From contig NZ_CP076023.1 of NCBI RefSeq assembly GCF_018623035.1, positions 372,001-436,000 of the forward strand: 64,000 nt of DNA, written 5' to 3'. The translations under genes and the position numbers were made by a program. The stretch is from Cellulomonas dongxiuzhuiae (GTDB lineage: Bacteria; Actinomycetota; Actinomycetes; Actinomycetales; Cellulomonadaceae). Under the pieces are notes generated by a model. The model saw only the letters and a program-made list of their open reading frames with translations, was not told the DNA's origin and searched no databases. This document shows, piece by piece, positions 32,537-40,486 of this stretch. Position 1 is the first letter of the stretch; each line of letters begins with the position of its first letter.

Positions 32537-33760
32537 TCAGCCGACCTTGACCAGCTGCCACTGCTGGTTGGAGCCGTTCCAGTCGGAGTACTGGACGATG
32601 TTCCCGCCGTCGCTGGTGGAGGCACCCTGCACCTCGACGGCCTTGCCGCTGTTCCGGTTGATCAGCTGGATGTACCCGTCGATCGTCTGGATGCTGAACT
32701 GCTGGTTGGTGCCGTTGTTGTCGCTCCACTGCTGGATCGCCGCCCCGTCGGCGGTCGACCTCGCCGCCACGTCGAGGACCTTGCCCGACAGCCGCGACTT
32801 CAGCTCGTAGTAGCCGTTGCCGGTGCTGACGAACTGCCACTGCTGCTGGTTGCCGCCGTTGCGGGACCACTGGGTGATGCGGGCGCCGTCGGCGGTGGAC
32901 AGGTTGTACACGTCGATGGCCTTGCCGCTGTTGCGGTTGACGAGCGAGTACCAGGCCGAGGTGTCCACCGGGCCGGTGCCGGGGTTGGAGGTCGGGCTGG
33001 GCGTCGGGGTAGGGGTCGGCGTGGGAGTGGGGGTCGTGCCCCCCGCCGGGTTGCCGATGCTCCCCGGCACGGCACGCAGCGCGTCGTACCAGGCGGCCGC
33101 CATCTTGTCGTAGCCGTTCGCGTTGGGGTGCACGCCGTCGGGGAGGTCGGAGAGGCTGACCGCCCGGTACATGTCGACGAGGTGCACGCGCTTGCCTGCG
33201 TTGGCCCTGCTCGACACGATGCCGGGGATGGCGGAGTTGTAGGCACGGACCTGCGAGTCCGCGTACGAGACCGGGATGAGGGTCGCGACGAAGACGTCGG
33301 TCTGCGGGGACGTGCTGGTGATCTTGTCGATGACCCCCGCGAGCCGGTTCGGCGCGTTCGCCAGGTCGCGGTTCTGGCTGATGTCGTTCGTGCCGATGTG
33401 CAGCAGCACGGTGCGCGGCTGGTACGTCCGCACCCAGTTGACGACGTTGGCGTCGATCTGGTCGATCCTCCAGCCGGAGTGCCCCTCGTGGTCGTGGTCC
33501 CACAGGCTCGACGGCCCGTTGAAGCCCGACCCGACGAAGTCCGTGGTGTAGCCGCCTTGCGCCAGGCGCTGCCACAGCCCGACGCGGTACCCGCCGCCTC
33601 CGGACATGCCGACGCCCTCCGTGATCGAGTCGCCCAGGGGCATCACGCGGGTGCCGCCGTTGCTCTCGGCGGAGGCGGGCGCGGACGGTGCCACGACCCC
33701 TCCGGCCAGTGCGAGGCTGAGTGTGACGGCGAGCAGCAGCCGTCGGGCCGTTCGGTGCAT
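32537..33760 (-). CDS. Secreted SGNH/GDSL esterase with CBM13 (ricin B lectin) domain
   Basis: 407 residues. A Sec signal peptide (1-31, ending PASA) is followed by an SGNH hydrolase (about 36-232): catalytic Ser45 in GDSITEG, GTND at 123-126 with the oxyanion Asn, and the Asp208-x2-His211 pair in DGVHPNANG. It resembles CE3-type acetylxylan esterases, which remove acetyl groups from xylan. A (PT)n linker at 243-258 joins it to a CBM13 trefoil (about 268-407) with three QxW-type repeats (QQQWQF, NQQFSI, NQQWQL), which bind xylan or galactose-type sugars. A LacI-type palindrome lies 48 bp upstream of the start. Confidence 0.92.
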   Translation of the reverse strand: MHRTARRLLLAVTLSLALAGGVVAPSAPASAESNGGTRVMPLGDSITEGVGMSGGGGYRVGLWQRLAQGGYTTDFVGSGFNGPSSLWDHDHEGHSGWRIDQIDANVVNWVRTYQPRTVLLHIGTNDISQNRDLANAPNRLAGVIDKITSTSPQTDVFVATLIPVSYADSQVRAYNSAIPGIVSSRANAGKRVHLVDMYRAVSLSDLPDGVHPNANGYDKMAAAWYDALRAVPGSIGNPAGGTTPTPTPTPTPTPSPTSNPGTGPVDTSAWYSLVNRNSGKAIDVYNLSTADGARITQWSRNGGNQQQWQFVSTGNGYYELKSRLSGKVLDVAARSTADGAAIQQWSDNNGTNQQFSIQTIDGYIQLINRNSGKAVEVQGASTSDGGNIVQYSDWNGSNQQWQLVKVG

Positions 33761-33807
33761 GTCGTCTGCCTCCTGGAGCTGGCCGCGCGGCGCGACTCCA
33801 CGTCGTT

Positions 33808-33819
33808 GTGAACGTTCAC
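33808..33819. promoter_or_regulatory. Perfect 12-bp palindrome GTGAACGTTCAC upstream of the SGNH esterase
   Basis: A perfect dyad with the central CG that LacI-family regulators prefer, 48 bp before the start codon. A partial copy (GTGAACGTTCGT) is at 42486-42497 upstream of the DUF4232 lipoprotein gene. A sugar-responsive LacI repressor acting on a xylan esterase would make sense; the regulator is not in the window. Confidence 0.5.
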
Positions 33820-33920
33820 GCAGCGCGTTCGGCCAACTCTGGCACGGAGTCGTGGGGCGTGCGATCGATACAAACGATTAGGCGCGGGGTGTTGGCAGCC
33901 TTGGGGAGCGCACGGGCTCC

Positions 33921-34224
33921 GTCACATGTCGGAGCGGAAGCAGGAGGTGCCATGACGCCTCGGCAAGAGCGTCGATGTCGTCGTCACGAAGCAGCCCGCC
34001 ATCGACGCGCGAGCCCGGGAAGGGCACGGAGAGCACCGCGAGGATCAGGGCTCGCACATCACCGACGGAGCCGGCGTCGGCGAGCCGGCCCGCGAGCATG
34101 AGCGCTTCCTCGTCCCAGGAGGAGTCGTCGTAGTGGCTCTCGGTCCACCACGGCTCCAGCGGGTCGTACTGACGAACAGCTTGGCCTGCTGTTCAGTCAG
34201 CCGTCCGACCCGTCGGGTGTGCTC
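33921..34224 (-). pseudogene. Broken duplicate of the 102-residue gene at 32121
   Basis: The copy keeps the same start region (ATG at 34224), the -10 hexamer and most of the sequence. It has single-base losses near 34195 and 34168 (TCGTACTGAC for TCGTGCCTGAC) and a 2-bp loss near 33942 (GCAGGAGG for GCAGAGGAGG). These shift the frame near both ends, so no full-length protein can be made. Substitutions such as CAC to TAC also occur. Confidence 0.8.
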
Positions 34225-34289
34225 ATCGGGTCAGCCTGTCGCCTGCGACGCGAACAAGGCTGTGAGACGTGCGACACCCCTCGGGTCCT
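33921..34289. repeat. Direct repeat copy 2 (about 369 bp), partner at 32120-32493
   Basis: See copy 1. The two copies flank the SGNH esterase gene in direct orientation, so recombination between them would delete the esterase. The following 280 bp up to the RidA gene hold no convincing gene. Confidence 0.85.
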
Positions 34290-34572
34290 GACGGTCCACG
34301 CGTCGTTGACCCGGGCCAACGGGATGTGACGAGTGGACATGTCGACGGCTCCTAGTTTGCAGCCTGAGGCGATGAAGCCCAGATAGCCCTTGTCGGCGCG
34401 GTGCGTTCGTCGCAACACGTCCTGGATCCGGGGGTCCGGGGCTGATGCACGAGTAGGTGTTGCGCCGCGCCTGTGAGTCGAGGTCAGGAGGGCCCGTCGT
34501 GACCATGTGTCCCGAGATCTTGAACGGCGCGAGGTGAAAGGCATGGAGGTCATCCGGCGGTCGCCATCTCGC

Positions 34573-35007
34573 CTATCCGTCGAGGTCCCCTGCCGGTGCC
34601 GTCGGCAGCGGACGGATCGCGATGGCCTCGACCTCGACCAGTTGGTCGTCGTAGCCGAGCACGGTCACGCCGAGCAACGTGCTGGGCACCTCGTGCTCGC
34701 CGAACGCCGCATGGACGACGTTCCAGGCGGTCCCCAGGTCCGACTGCCGAGATGAGGCGACGTAGACGGTCGTCTTGACGACGTCGGTCAGCTGCGCTCC
34801 GGCGGCATGTAGTGCCGTTTCGAGATTGGTCATCGCTTGGCGCGCCTGTCCGGCGACGTCACCGACGGCAACCGTCCTGCCGTCAGCGTCGAGCGGGCAG
34901 GCGCCGGCGGTGAAGACGAACTCACCGGCCACCGCGGCGTAGGCGTAGGGAGCCTTCGCCGTCAGCTGCTTGGGTCGGATGAGGGTGATGGCGGGCTCGG
35001 GAGGCAT
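34573..35007 (-). CDS. RidA family protein (YjgF/UK114)
   Basis: 144 residues. The pattern YAAVAGEFVFTAGACPLDADGR, then QARQAMTNLETALHAAGAQLTDVVKTTVYV and PSTLLGVTVLGYDDQLVEVEAIA fits RidA-like trimeric enamine/imine deaminases that hydrolyse reactive 2-aminoacrylate. The usual catalytic Arg of RidA (in an R-T/V-x-V-x-V context) is not evident: the equivalent strand reads STLLGVTVLG. It may belong to a Rid subgroup without that activity. The start at ATG 35007 is a choice; 35022 is possible. Confidence 0.83.
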   Translation of the reverse strand: MPPEPAITLIRPKQLTAKAPYAYAAVAGEFVFTAGACPLDADGRTVAVGDVAGQARQAMTNLETALHAAGAQLTDVVKTTVYVASSRQSDLGTAWNVVHAAFGEHEVPSTLLGVTVLGYDDQLVEVEAIAIRPLPTAPAGDLDG

Positions 35008-35225
35008 GCGCCCATGATCCATGCCCGCACCGGGAGCGGGACTCGACTTCGTAGCGCGACGAGCCTCCTGGGCAACTACGTGAGATTGGGACGGTGCAGA
35101 TGAGATCCCACAGGAGGTGAAAGGAACTCGTCGCAGCTGTCCGATCCGACGTCAGTGAAGGTACGACGCCCGGATCCGATCAATCGGCTCTTCATCTCGA
35201 CACCCGTCGTAGGACGATGCGCATC

Positions 35226-35978
35226 ATGAGCGAAAGGTTCTACTCGGACGCGAAGCTGTACGACCGGTTGTTCCCGGGTGGCGGGCCGGCGGTCGACTTC
35301 TACCGGGCTGAGGCCGACCGACAAGGCGGGTCAGTCCTGGAGCTCGGGTGTGGCACCGGCCGCAAGCTGATCCCGATCGCGTCCGACGGGCATCCGTGCG
35401 TGGGCCTGGAGCTCTCGCCGGGCATGCTCGCCGAGGCTCAGCGCAAGGCGGCCGAGCGTGGCGTGGAGCTGGAGTGGGTGCAGGGCGACATGCGCGCGTT
35501 CGACCTGGGCCGGACGTTCGACCTCGTGATCATCGCCGCCAACTCGTTGCTCCATCTGCACGAGGCGTCGGACCTGGTCGACTGCTTCCGGTCGGTGCGA
35601 CGGCACCTGGCGCCCGGAGGTCGGCTCGTCTTCGACGTGTTCAACCCGAGCGTGCAGATGCTCGCCCAGGCCGACGGCGTCCGACGGAGACGCGAGGCGC
35701 TGTCGTTCGTGGACCCCGATCGTGGCCGCGTGCACGTCGACGTCGCGGAGACCTACGACGCGGCTGCGCAGGTCACCCGCGGGACCTGGTACTTCTCGAC
35801 GGAGTCCGAGACCGACGTCGTCGTCGCGCCGCTGGAGATCAGGAGCATCTTCCCCCAGGAGCTGCCGCTCCTGCTCTCACTGGGTGGGCTCCGGCTCGTC
35901 GAGCGATTCGGCGACTGGTCCGGTGGACCGTTCACCGGGGATGCCGCGGTCCAGCTCTGCGTCTGCGAGCCGGACTGA
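35226..35978 (+). CDS. Class I SAM-dependent methyltransferase
   Basis: 250 residues. SAM-binding motif I is VLELGCGTGRKLIPIA, motif II reads VGLELSPGMLAEAQ with the acidic residue, and motif III region is WVQGDMRAFDL, followed by FDLVIIAANSLLHL and HLAPGGRLVFDVFNP. These define a Rossmann-fold methyltransferase of the small-molecule type. The substrate is unknown. Two ATGs (35217 and 35226) are possible; I prefer 35226, with GTAGGACG at a suitable distance. It stands alone. Confidence 0.87.
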   Translation: MSERFYSDAKLYDRLFPGGGPAVDFYRAEADRQGGSVLELGCGTGRKLIPIASDGHPCVGLELSPGMLAEAQRKAAERGVELEWVQGDMRAFDLGRTFDLVIIAANSLLHLHEASDLVDCFRSVRRHLAPGGRLVFDVFNPSVQMLAQADGVRRRREALSFVDPDRGRVHVDVAETYDAAAQVTRGTWYFSTESETDVVVAPLEIRSIFPQELPLLLSLGGLRLVERFGDWSGGPFTGDAAVQLCVCEPD

Positions 35979-36045
35979 AGGAACGTCCGGTCGACGTGCG
36001 CCGCACGCCCGTTCCCTGACGCCCGACGCCGGAGTGGCGCAGAGG

Positions 36046-36200
36046 TCACCCGAGCCGGAACGTCTCGCGGTACACGGTCGGGGGGACACCCACCGCATGG
36101 TGGAGGCGCCGACGCAGGGTGGCTGCGGTGCCCATTCCGGATGCAGCGGCGACGTGCTCGATGGATGCGTCGGTGCTCTCGAGGGCGCCGTGGCCTTCGT
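36046..36200 (-). pseudogene. C-terminal helix-turn-helix remnant of an AraC-family regulator
   Basis: Only the last about 44 codons are recognisable: SIEHVAAASGMGTAATLRRR and VGVPPTVYRETFR. This is the second AraC helix-turn-helix with its conserved P-x-x-Y-R end. Upstream in this frame the sequence turns into Arg-rich nonsense, and the first helix-turn-helix and ligand domain are absent in all frames I checked. It may once have controlled the operon at 36920. Confidence 0.6.
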
Positions 36201-36907
36201 CGTCATCGCCCGCCAGAGCTGAGCACGTCGCCCGGCTCGTCCGTGCGGCGGCCCGAGGCTGACGGGACGACCGTCGATGACGACCGAGAAGCCCGCGAGC
36301 CAGAGCCGCGACAGCTCGAGGGAGCTCTCGTCGACGACGCGCGCACGCGTCGAGCATCCCGCTTGGCCGACTCGGTGAGATTCGGACACGCCGTGGCCAG
36401 CTCCGTGAGATCGGCCAACTCGGATGAGATCGATCCCACGACGCGGGCGCCGCGGTGCTGTGACCTGCGATGGGACTCGCGCGATGCGCCAGCAGGTCGG
36501 CGGCCACTGGACGAGTGGGCGAGACGGGGTCCGTCCCACCTACGTCTCCGGATCCTCGGCGACGTGCGGGAACAGGGGCGTCGGCGGCAACGCGCTCGTT
36601 CAGCGTCGACGTGCCTCGAACACCACGAGCGGTGAGTCGTTCGTGCAGGGTCCCGCGCTGCGCTGGTCCGGTCCGCGTGTCGTCCTACGGGCGATGACGG
36701 GCGGCGGGATCGAGGCCGAGGTCGCACGGGACCGTCGAGGTCGCCGGCACCAGAGGAAGCGACGTGTCGTGCTGTGCACTCCGCGCGGCCCGGCGGTCCT
36801 TCCTCTTGTCCAGGGCGTCGGGCACAAACACGGGGAGCCACCGAGGTGCTGCTGATCCCCTGAATGGTCACCTCGGCGGCAGACCGTCGGAGCGGCGTGT
36901 CGGACCC
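36201..36907. other. About 700 bp without a convincing gene
   Basis: All frames here give Arg/Ser/Pro-rich antisense-like translations. The only pattern I see is GTGAGATTCGG, GTGAGATCGGC and ATGAGATCGAT at 36375-36430, three loosely similar units. The region probably holds decayed sequence of the AraC gene and the promoter of the operon that starts at 36920. Confidence 0.5.
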
Positions 36908-36913
36908 TAGGCT
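36908..36913 (+). promoter_or_regulatory. -10 hexamer TAGGCT of the KASIII operon
   Basis: TAGGCT ends 6 nt before the ATG at 36920, the spacing expected if transcription begins at or next to the start codon. No Shine-Dalgarno is present. Confidence 0.5.
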
Positions 36914-36919
36914 CCGCCC

Positions 36920-38062
36920 ATGACGACGACCGCGCGCGCGTACCTGACGGGCTTCGGTCGCTACCTGCCCGGCCCTCCGGTGGACAACGACGGCATGGCG
37001 GCTCGGCTCGGCGGAGACGATGCCGTCACCGCACGCATCCGCCGCAGCATCCTCACGTCCAACGGCATCAAGCAGCGGCACTACGCGCTCGACGAGCAGG
37101 GCGAACCCACCGAGCTCAACGAGGAGCTCGCGGTCAAGGCGCTCAACGCGGCGCTCGATGATCGCGGCATCCAACCATCGGACCTGAGGATGCTGGCGAC
37201 CGCGACGACCATGGGCGACGTGCTCGTGCCCGGCTTCGCCAACATGGTGCACGGTCGGCTCGGTGGCGGGCCGATGCAGCTGCTGTCCGCGTCGGGAGTC
37301 TGCGCCTCGAGCATGGCAGCGCTGGATGCCGTGGTCAGCAAGGTCCGTCTCGGCGATCACCCGCGCGGGGCGGTCGTGGCCTCCGAGCTGCCGAGCCGTA
37401 GCCTGCGGCAGCGTCGGTACGAGGGGTTCCGCGCCGGCATGGACGCGCACTTCCTGCGGTGGATGCTCTCCGACGGGGCGGGGGCCGTGGTCGTCGAGTT
37501 CCAGCCGCATCCGACGAGGCTCTCGTTGCGGGTCGACTGGATACGGCAGGTGTCCCTCGCTCATGAGCACGCCGTGTGCATGCGCGCGGGGATGAGCGGC
37601 GACGAGCCCCACGTCGGAGGCACCTGGCAGGACGTCGGCATCGCGGACGCGGGGGCCGCCGGCATGTTCGTCCTGCGGCAGGACGTCGGCATGCTCGACG
37701 AGCTCGCCGAGACCGGGATCGCGCAGTTCGAGGAGCTCGTGGACATCGGGCTGATCGACGTCAGCCACCTCGACCACGTCATCTGCCACTACAGCACCAA
37801 CGTCTTCCGGGATGTCGCGTTCGATGCCTTGCGCCGTCGTGTCCCCTCCCTCGACACCGATCGGTGGTTCTCCAACCTCGAGACCCGCGGCAACACCGGG
37901 TCGGCCAGCATCTTCATCGCCCTCGAGGAGGCGGTGCGGACGGGCCGGTTCGCGCCGGGGGAGACCATCCTGCTCGCGGTGCCGGAGTCCGGCCGCTTCT
38001 CCTTCGCCTTTGCACAGCTCACCGTGGTCGCCCCACCCAACCCGCAAGGAGCATCGTCGTGA
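36920..38062 (+). CDS. Beta-ketoacyl-ACP synthase III-like protein (thiolase fold)
   Basis: 380 residues, longer than housekeeping FabH (about 320-340). The full catalytic triad of a KASIII enzyme is visible: C128 in SASGVCASSMAALD, H290 in VICHYSTNVF and N325 in TRGNTGSAS. The N-terminus (AYLTGFGRYLPGPPV) and the last part (APGETILLAVPESGRFSFAFAQL) fit this superfamily. Such enzymes join an acyl-CoA to malonyl-ACP or another acyl group. It is the first gene of a tight three-gene operon with a di-iron-type oxidase and an unknown protein, so a dedicated acyl product rather than primary fatty-acid synthesis is likely. The product is not known. Confidence 0.9.
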   Translation: MTTTARAYLTGFGRYLPGPPVDNDGMAARLGGDDAVTARIRRSILTSNGIKQRHYALDEQGEPTELNEELAVKALNAALDDRGIQPSDLRMLATATTMGDVLVPGFANMVHGRLGGGPMQLLSASGVCASSMAALDAVVSKVRLGDHPRGAVVASELPSRSLRQRRYEGFRAGMDAHFLRWMLSDGAGAVVVEFQPHPTRLSLRVDWIRQVSLAHEHAVCMRAGMSGDEPHVGGTWQDVGIADAGAAGMFVLRQDVGMLDELAETGIAQFEELVDIGLIDVSHLDHVICHYSTNVFRDVAFDALRRRVPSLDTDRWFSNLETRGNTGSASIFIALEEAVRTGRFAPGETILLAVPESGRFSFAFAQLTVVAPPNPQGASS

Positions 38063-38766
38063 CAACCACCACTCCGGCCGATCCGTCGACGGCCGCCGGG
38101 ACGGCCACCGACAGCGACTCGCTCTTCGAGCGTCTCGGCGATGTCTGGGCCGAGCTCGAGGAGCACCTGGCCAAGGTCCCCGTGCTGCAGCGCCTCGACG
38201 ACGGCACCGTCACGCTCGAGGACTACATGCGGCTGCTGTTCAACCTGCGGCAGCAGGTGATCGACGGCTCGCCGTGGATCGCACGGGCGGCCTCCAACTT
38301 CGACATCGACCACTTCGAGCTGCGAGCGGCCGCGATCAAGCACGCCGAGGAGGAGCACCGGGACCACTTCCTGCTCGAGGCCGACTATGTCGCGCTCGGC
38401 GGTTCGCGGGAGGAGCTGCGTGCCGGTCGCAAGAACGTCGGCTCGGAGGCCCTCTCGGGCTACCTGTTCCACTACGCCGGCAAGCCGAACCCTGCGGGTC
38501 TGCTCGGCGCGATGTTCATCATCGAGGGCCTGGGCGCTCGCCGCGCGGCCGAGTGGGCGGCGCGGTTCCAGGAGGTGCTCGGCCTCGCCGACAACCAGGT
38601 ACACTTCATGACGTACCACCAGGAGGCGGACGGCGCGCACACCGGTGACATGGAGGCGATCCTGACGTCCGGCCTGATCGACGACGCCACCGCCGACGAG
38701 ATCGTGCGGTGCGCGCAGGTCGTCGCCCGGCTCTACGCGCTGCAGCTCGAAGAGCTGGATCGCTGA
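38059..38766 (+). CDS. Haem-oxygenase-like (HDO-type) iron-containing redox enzyme
   Basis: 235 residues, all helical, matching the TenA/UndA-like iron-containing redox family. Candidate metal ligands follow the HDO pattern: H95, E98, H100 and H103 in KHAEEEHRDH; E156 in FIIEGLG; H187, D191 and H194 in YHQEADGAH. Known HDO enzymes activate O2 at a di-iron site and perform fatty-acid decarboxylation to alkenes (UndA), C-C cleavage (BesC) or N-oxygenation (SznF). Here the partner is a KASIII-like synthase, so an acyl chain or beta-keto acid is the plausible substrate. The GTG start overlaps the previous stop (GTGA), with AAGGAG upstream, so the two are co-translated. Confidence 0.85.
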   Translation: MTTTTPADPSTAAGTATDSDSLFERLGDVWAELEEHLAKVPVLQRLDDGTVTLEDYMRLLFNLRQQVIDGSPWIARAASNFDIDHFELRAAAIKHAEEEHRDHFLLEADYVALGGSREELRAGRKNVGSEALSGYLFHYAGKPNPAGLLGAMFIIEGLGARRAAEWAARFQEVLGLADNQVHFMTYHQEADGAHTGDMEAILTSGLIDDATADEIVRCAQVVARLYALQLEELDR

Positions 38767-38767
38767 G

Positions 38768-39619
38768 GTGGCAGAGTTCGTCCGCTCTGACCCGAGCATG
38801 TGGGAGGCGATCTTCGCCGACCCCTCGGTTCCGCTCGACCGGGCGGTGGTACGGCAGATCATCGACGACCAGCGACGTCAGTCCCGGCGCTGGCTCTACC
38901 CGATCGCGATGGTGCTCTCGCGGGTGCTCGTCACGATCATCCGCCTCCTGAAGCGCTTGCTTCCATTCCGGTGGATGCCGCTGGGGACGATGGACTTCCT
39001 CTGCGTGTGGTTCCTGCGGCGGTGCGTGTCACCCGACGCCGTGGACCTGCTGCTGCGCCACTTCGTCATCGAGACGAACCTGGTGAACTTCATCATCCGC
39101 AACACCCCGGTGGGCATCGAGCCCGTCACGCTGCGTCCCGAGTCGTTGTCCGAGCTGGGTGACCAGGCCGTCGTCGAGCACGACGTCAACGTGTACGACG
39201 TGCTCATCGCGCTCGACGTCGTGCCTCTCGTCGCCCGTGACCCGCTCGACTTCCGTCAGCTGGACATCCCGCCGCTCGACGCCGAGCGGCACCGCCGGCG
39301 ACTGGTCCGCCTCGACATCCAGACGGCGCTGTGCTTCATGAACATCCCGTTCTCGGTGGCGCTCAGCTCGGAGGAGTACCGCCGAGCGGTGCACTCGATG
39401 CGATTCGACGACTCCTTCCTCGAGATCCTCGCCGTCATCACCGGCGACGACACCTTCCGGCACTGGAAGCTCGCCGGCATGAGCCTGTGGATGGACTCGA
39501 ACGTCGACGTGCCGCGCATGGTGTACCGCCATGCGCTCGTCTGCGAGTACGCGCACGCGCAGCTGGTGAAGCTCGCCGGCGGCCAGTACCCGCGGGACAC
39601 GGCGGTGGACTTCGACTGA
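38768..39619 (+). CDS. Unknown protein, third gene of the KASIII-HDO operon
   Basis: 283 residues with no domain I can name. Features: an acidic N-terminus, a basic amphipathic or membrane-touching stretch (about 42-68; WLYPIAMVLSRVLV, then LKRLLPFRW), a second hydrophobic helix region (FLCVWFLRRCVSP), and a conserved-looking core (VIETNLVNFIIRN, VEHDVNVYDVLIALD, ALCFMNIPFSVALSSEEY, RHWKLAGMSLWMD). His/Asp/Glu residues recur, so metal binding is possible. The GTG start is one base after the previous stop, so it is coupled to the HDO gene and must act with it. It may match one of the newer unnamed DUF families; I could not check. Confidence 0.85.
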   Translation: MAEFVRSDPSMWEAIFADPSVPLDRAVVRQIIDDQRRQSRRWLYPIAMVLSRVLVTIIRLLKRLLPFRWMPLGTMDFLCVWFLRRCVSPDAVDLLLRHFVIETNLVNFIIRNTPVGIEPVTLRPESLSELGDQAVVEHDVNVYDVLIALDVVPLVARDPLDFRQLDIPPLDAERHRRRLVRLDIQTALCFMNIPFSVALSSEEYRRAVHSMRFDDSFLEILAVITGDDTFRHWKLAGMSLWMDSNVDVPRMVYRHALVCEYAHAQLVKLAGGQYPRDTAVDFD

Positions 39620-39886
39620 TCCAGCGCGAACTGCAGCGCGCGCTCGTCTCTGAGACCACCGGCGTCTGCCAGAGAGCGCTCGACCTCTCCGATCGACCCG
39701 CCAGCGACATGGCGGAGATGGACCGCGGCCTCGACGCTGACGTCAGGAACCAGACGAGCGCGGCGCGCAGAAGCCACGAGGCGCACATTCCGAAGGAGCG
39801 TCTCGGGTACCCCGGATCACCGTGTACTCGATGCCTGCGTCCGAGAGCGAGCGCCAAAAGCGCGTCGCCTCGATAGCCTGAGATGC
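39620..39886. other. Intergenic region with possible minus-strand gene debris
   Basis: About 270 bp. On the minus strand two frames give protein-like fragments (VSVEAAVHLRHVAGGSIGEV; EATRFWRSLSDAGIEYTV) with no start or stop that would make a gene. No hairpin terminator is obvious after the operon. Confidence 0.4.
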
Positions 39887-40486
39887 GTGAGCGACAGGGC
39901 GTCGTGGGTGACGACCACACACGCGTGGTCGAGCGATCTCGACCTCGCGCACCTTGCCGAGATCCGATCGCGCCCGACGCTCTACGGGTCGGGTGGTCGA
40001 CGCCACCTCATCCTCGAGGTGCTCGCGTACGCGAACGAAGAGGCGGAGTCGCGTGGGCGTATGGGTCACGCCGTCGTGACGATGCGAGCCGACGGTACGG
40101 TGACCGTCGCGGACGACGGGCGCGGCACGGACACTCGGGTCGACGAACACGGCGACGTGATCCGCAAGCCCGTGATGTCGACCAGGGACGTCCGCTTCTT
40201 CGATGCGGAGGACTGTGCGCGACTCCCCGATGGCCTGCCACGACGCGGGATGTCGGTCGTGTCGGCGATGTGCCCGGTACTCGTCCATGAGAACCACCGC
40301 GCGAACGGCGCGTGGTCGCAGACCTATCGGCACGGCGTGCCGGACGACGAGCTCTGCGCCATCACCGCGTCGACGGCCACCGGCACCTCAGTGACCTTCC
40401 GCGTCGGTGCCGAGGTTCACGGGCCGGAGTCCCTCGTCGACAGCGACCTCGCCGGGTTCCCCGCGTTGCAGGTCGATCTCCGATGA
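39887..40486 (+). CDS. Small GyrB-like GHKL ATPase-domain protein
   Basis: 199 residues that align with the ATP-binding domain of GyrB/ParE but lack the transducer, toprim and tail domains. Visible: EIRSRPTLYGSGGRRHLILEV (GyrB: IRKRPGMYIGST...), DDGRGTDTR at 76-84 (the G1 box), a lid-like RPVMSTRDVRFF region and DGLPRRGMSVVSAM at 115-128 (the G2 box). The N-box Asn that binds Mg in GyrB is Y48 here, with N50 nearby. It may bind ATP weakly or act as a dimerising scaffold. The GTG start has TAGCCT ending 7 nt upstream, a leaderless pattern. No neighbour explains it. Confidence 0.75.
   Translation: MSDRASWVTTTHAWSSDLDLAHLAEIRSRPTLYGSGGRRHLILEVLAYANEEAESRGRMGHAVVTMRADGTVTVADDGRGTDTRVDEHGDVIRKPVMSTRDVRFFDAEDCARLPDGLPRRGMSVVSAMCPVLVHENHRANGAWSQTYRHGVPDDELCAITASTATGTSVTFRVGAEVHGPESLVDSDLAGFPALQVDLR

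Noticed and set aside
34290..34560. Minus-strand frame with SGCKLGAVDMSTRHIPLARV
   Set aside because: It resembles the end of a zinc alcohol dehydrogenase (IPLARVNDAW), but it is too short and runs into the repeat; not enough for a call.
36368..36432. Three GTGAGAT-like units as a repeat array or operator
   Set aside because: Units are uneven in spacing and sequence, in a region of decayed sequence; not supported.
36203..38065. Minus-strand frame of about 620 codons antisense to the KASIII-like gene
   Set aside because: No domains; codon pattern reflects the plus-strand gene. The plus strand has the catalytic triad.
39625..39886. Minus-strand protein-like fragments VSVEAAVHLRHVAGG and EATRFWRSLSDAGIEYTV
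   Set aside because: They lie in different frames without start or stop. Could be debris, but no family could be named.
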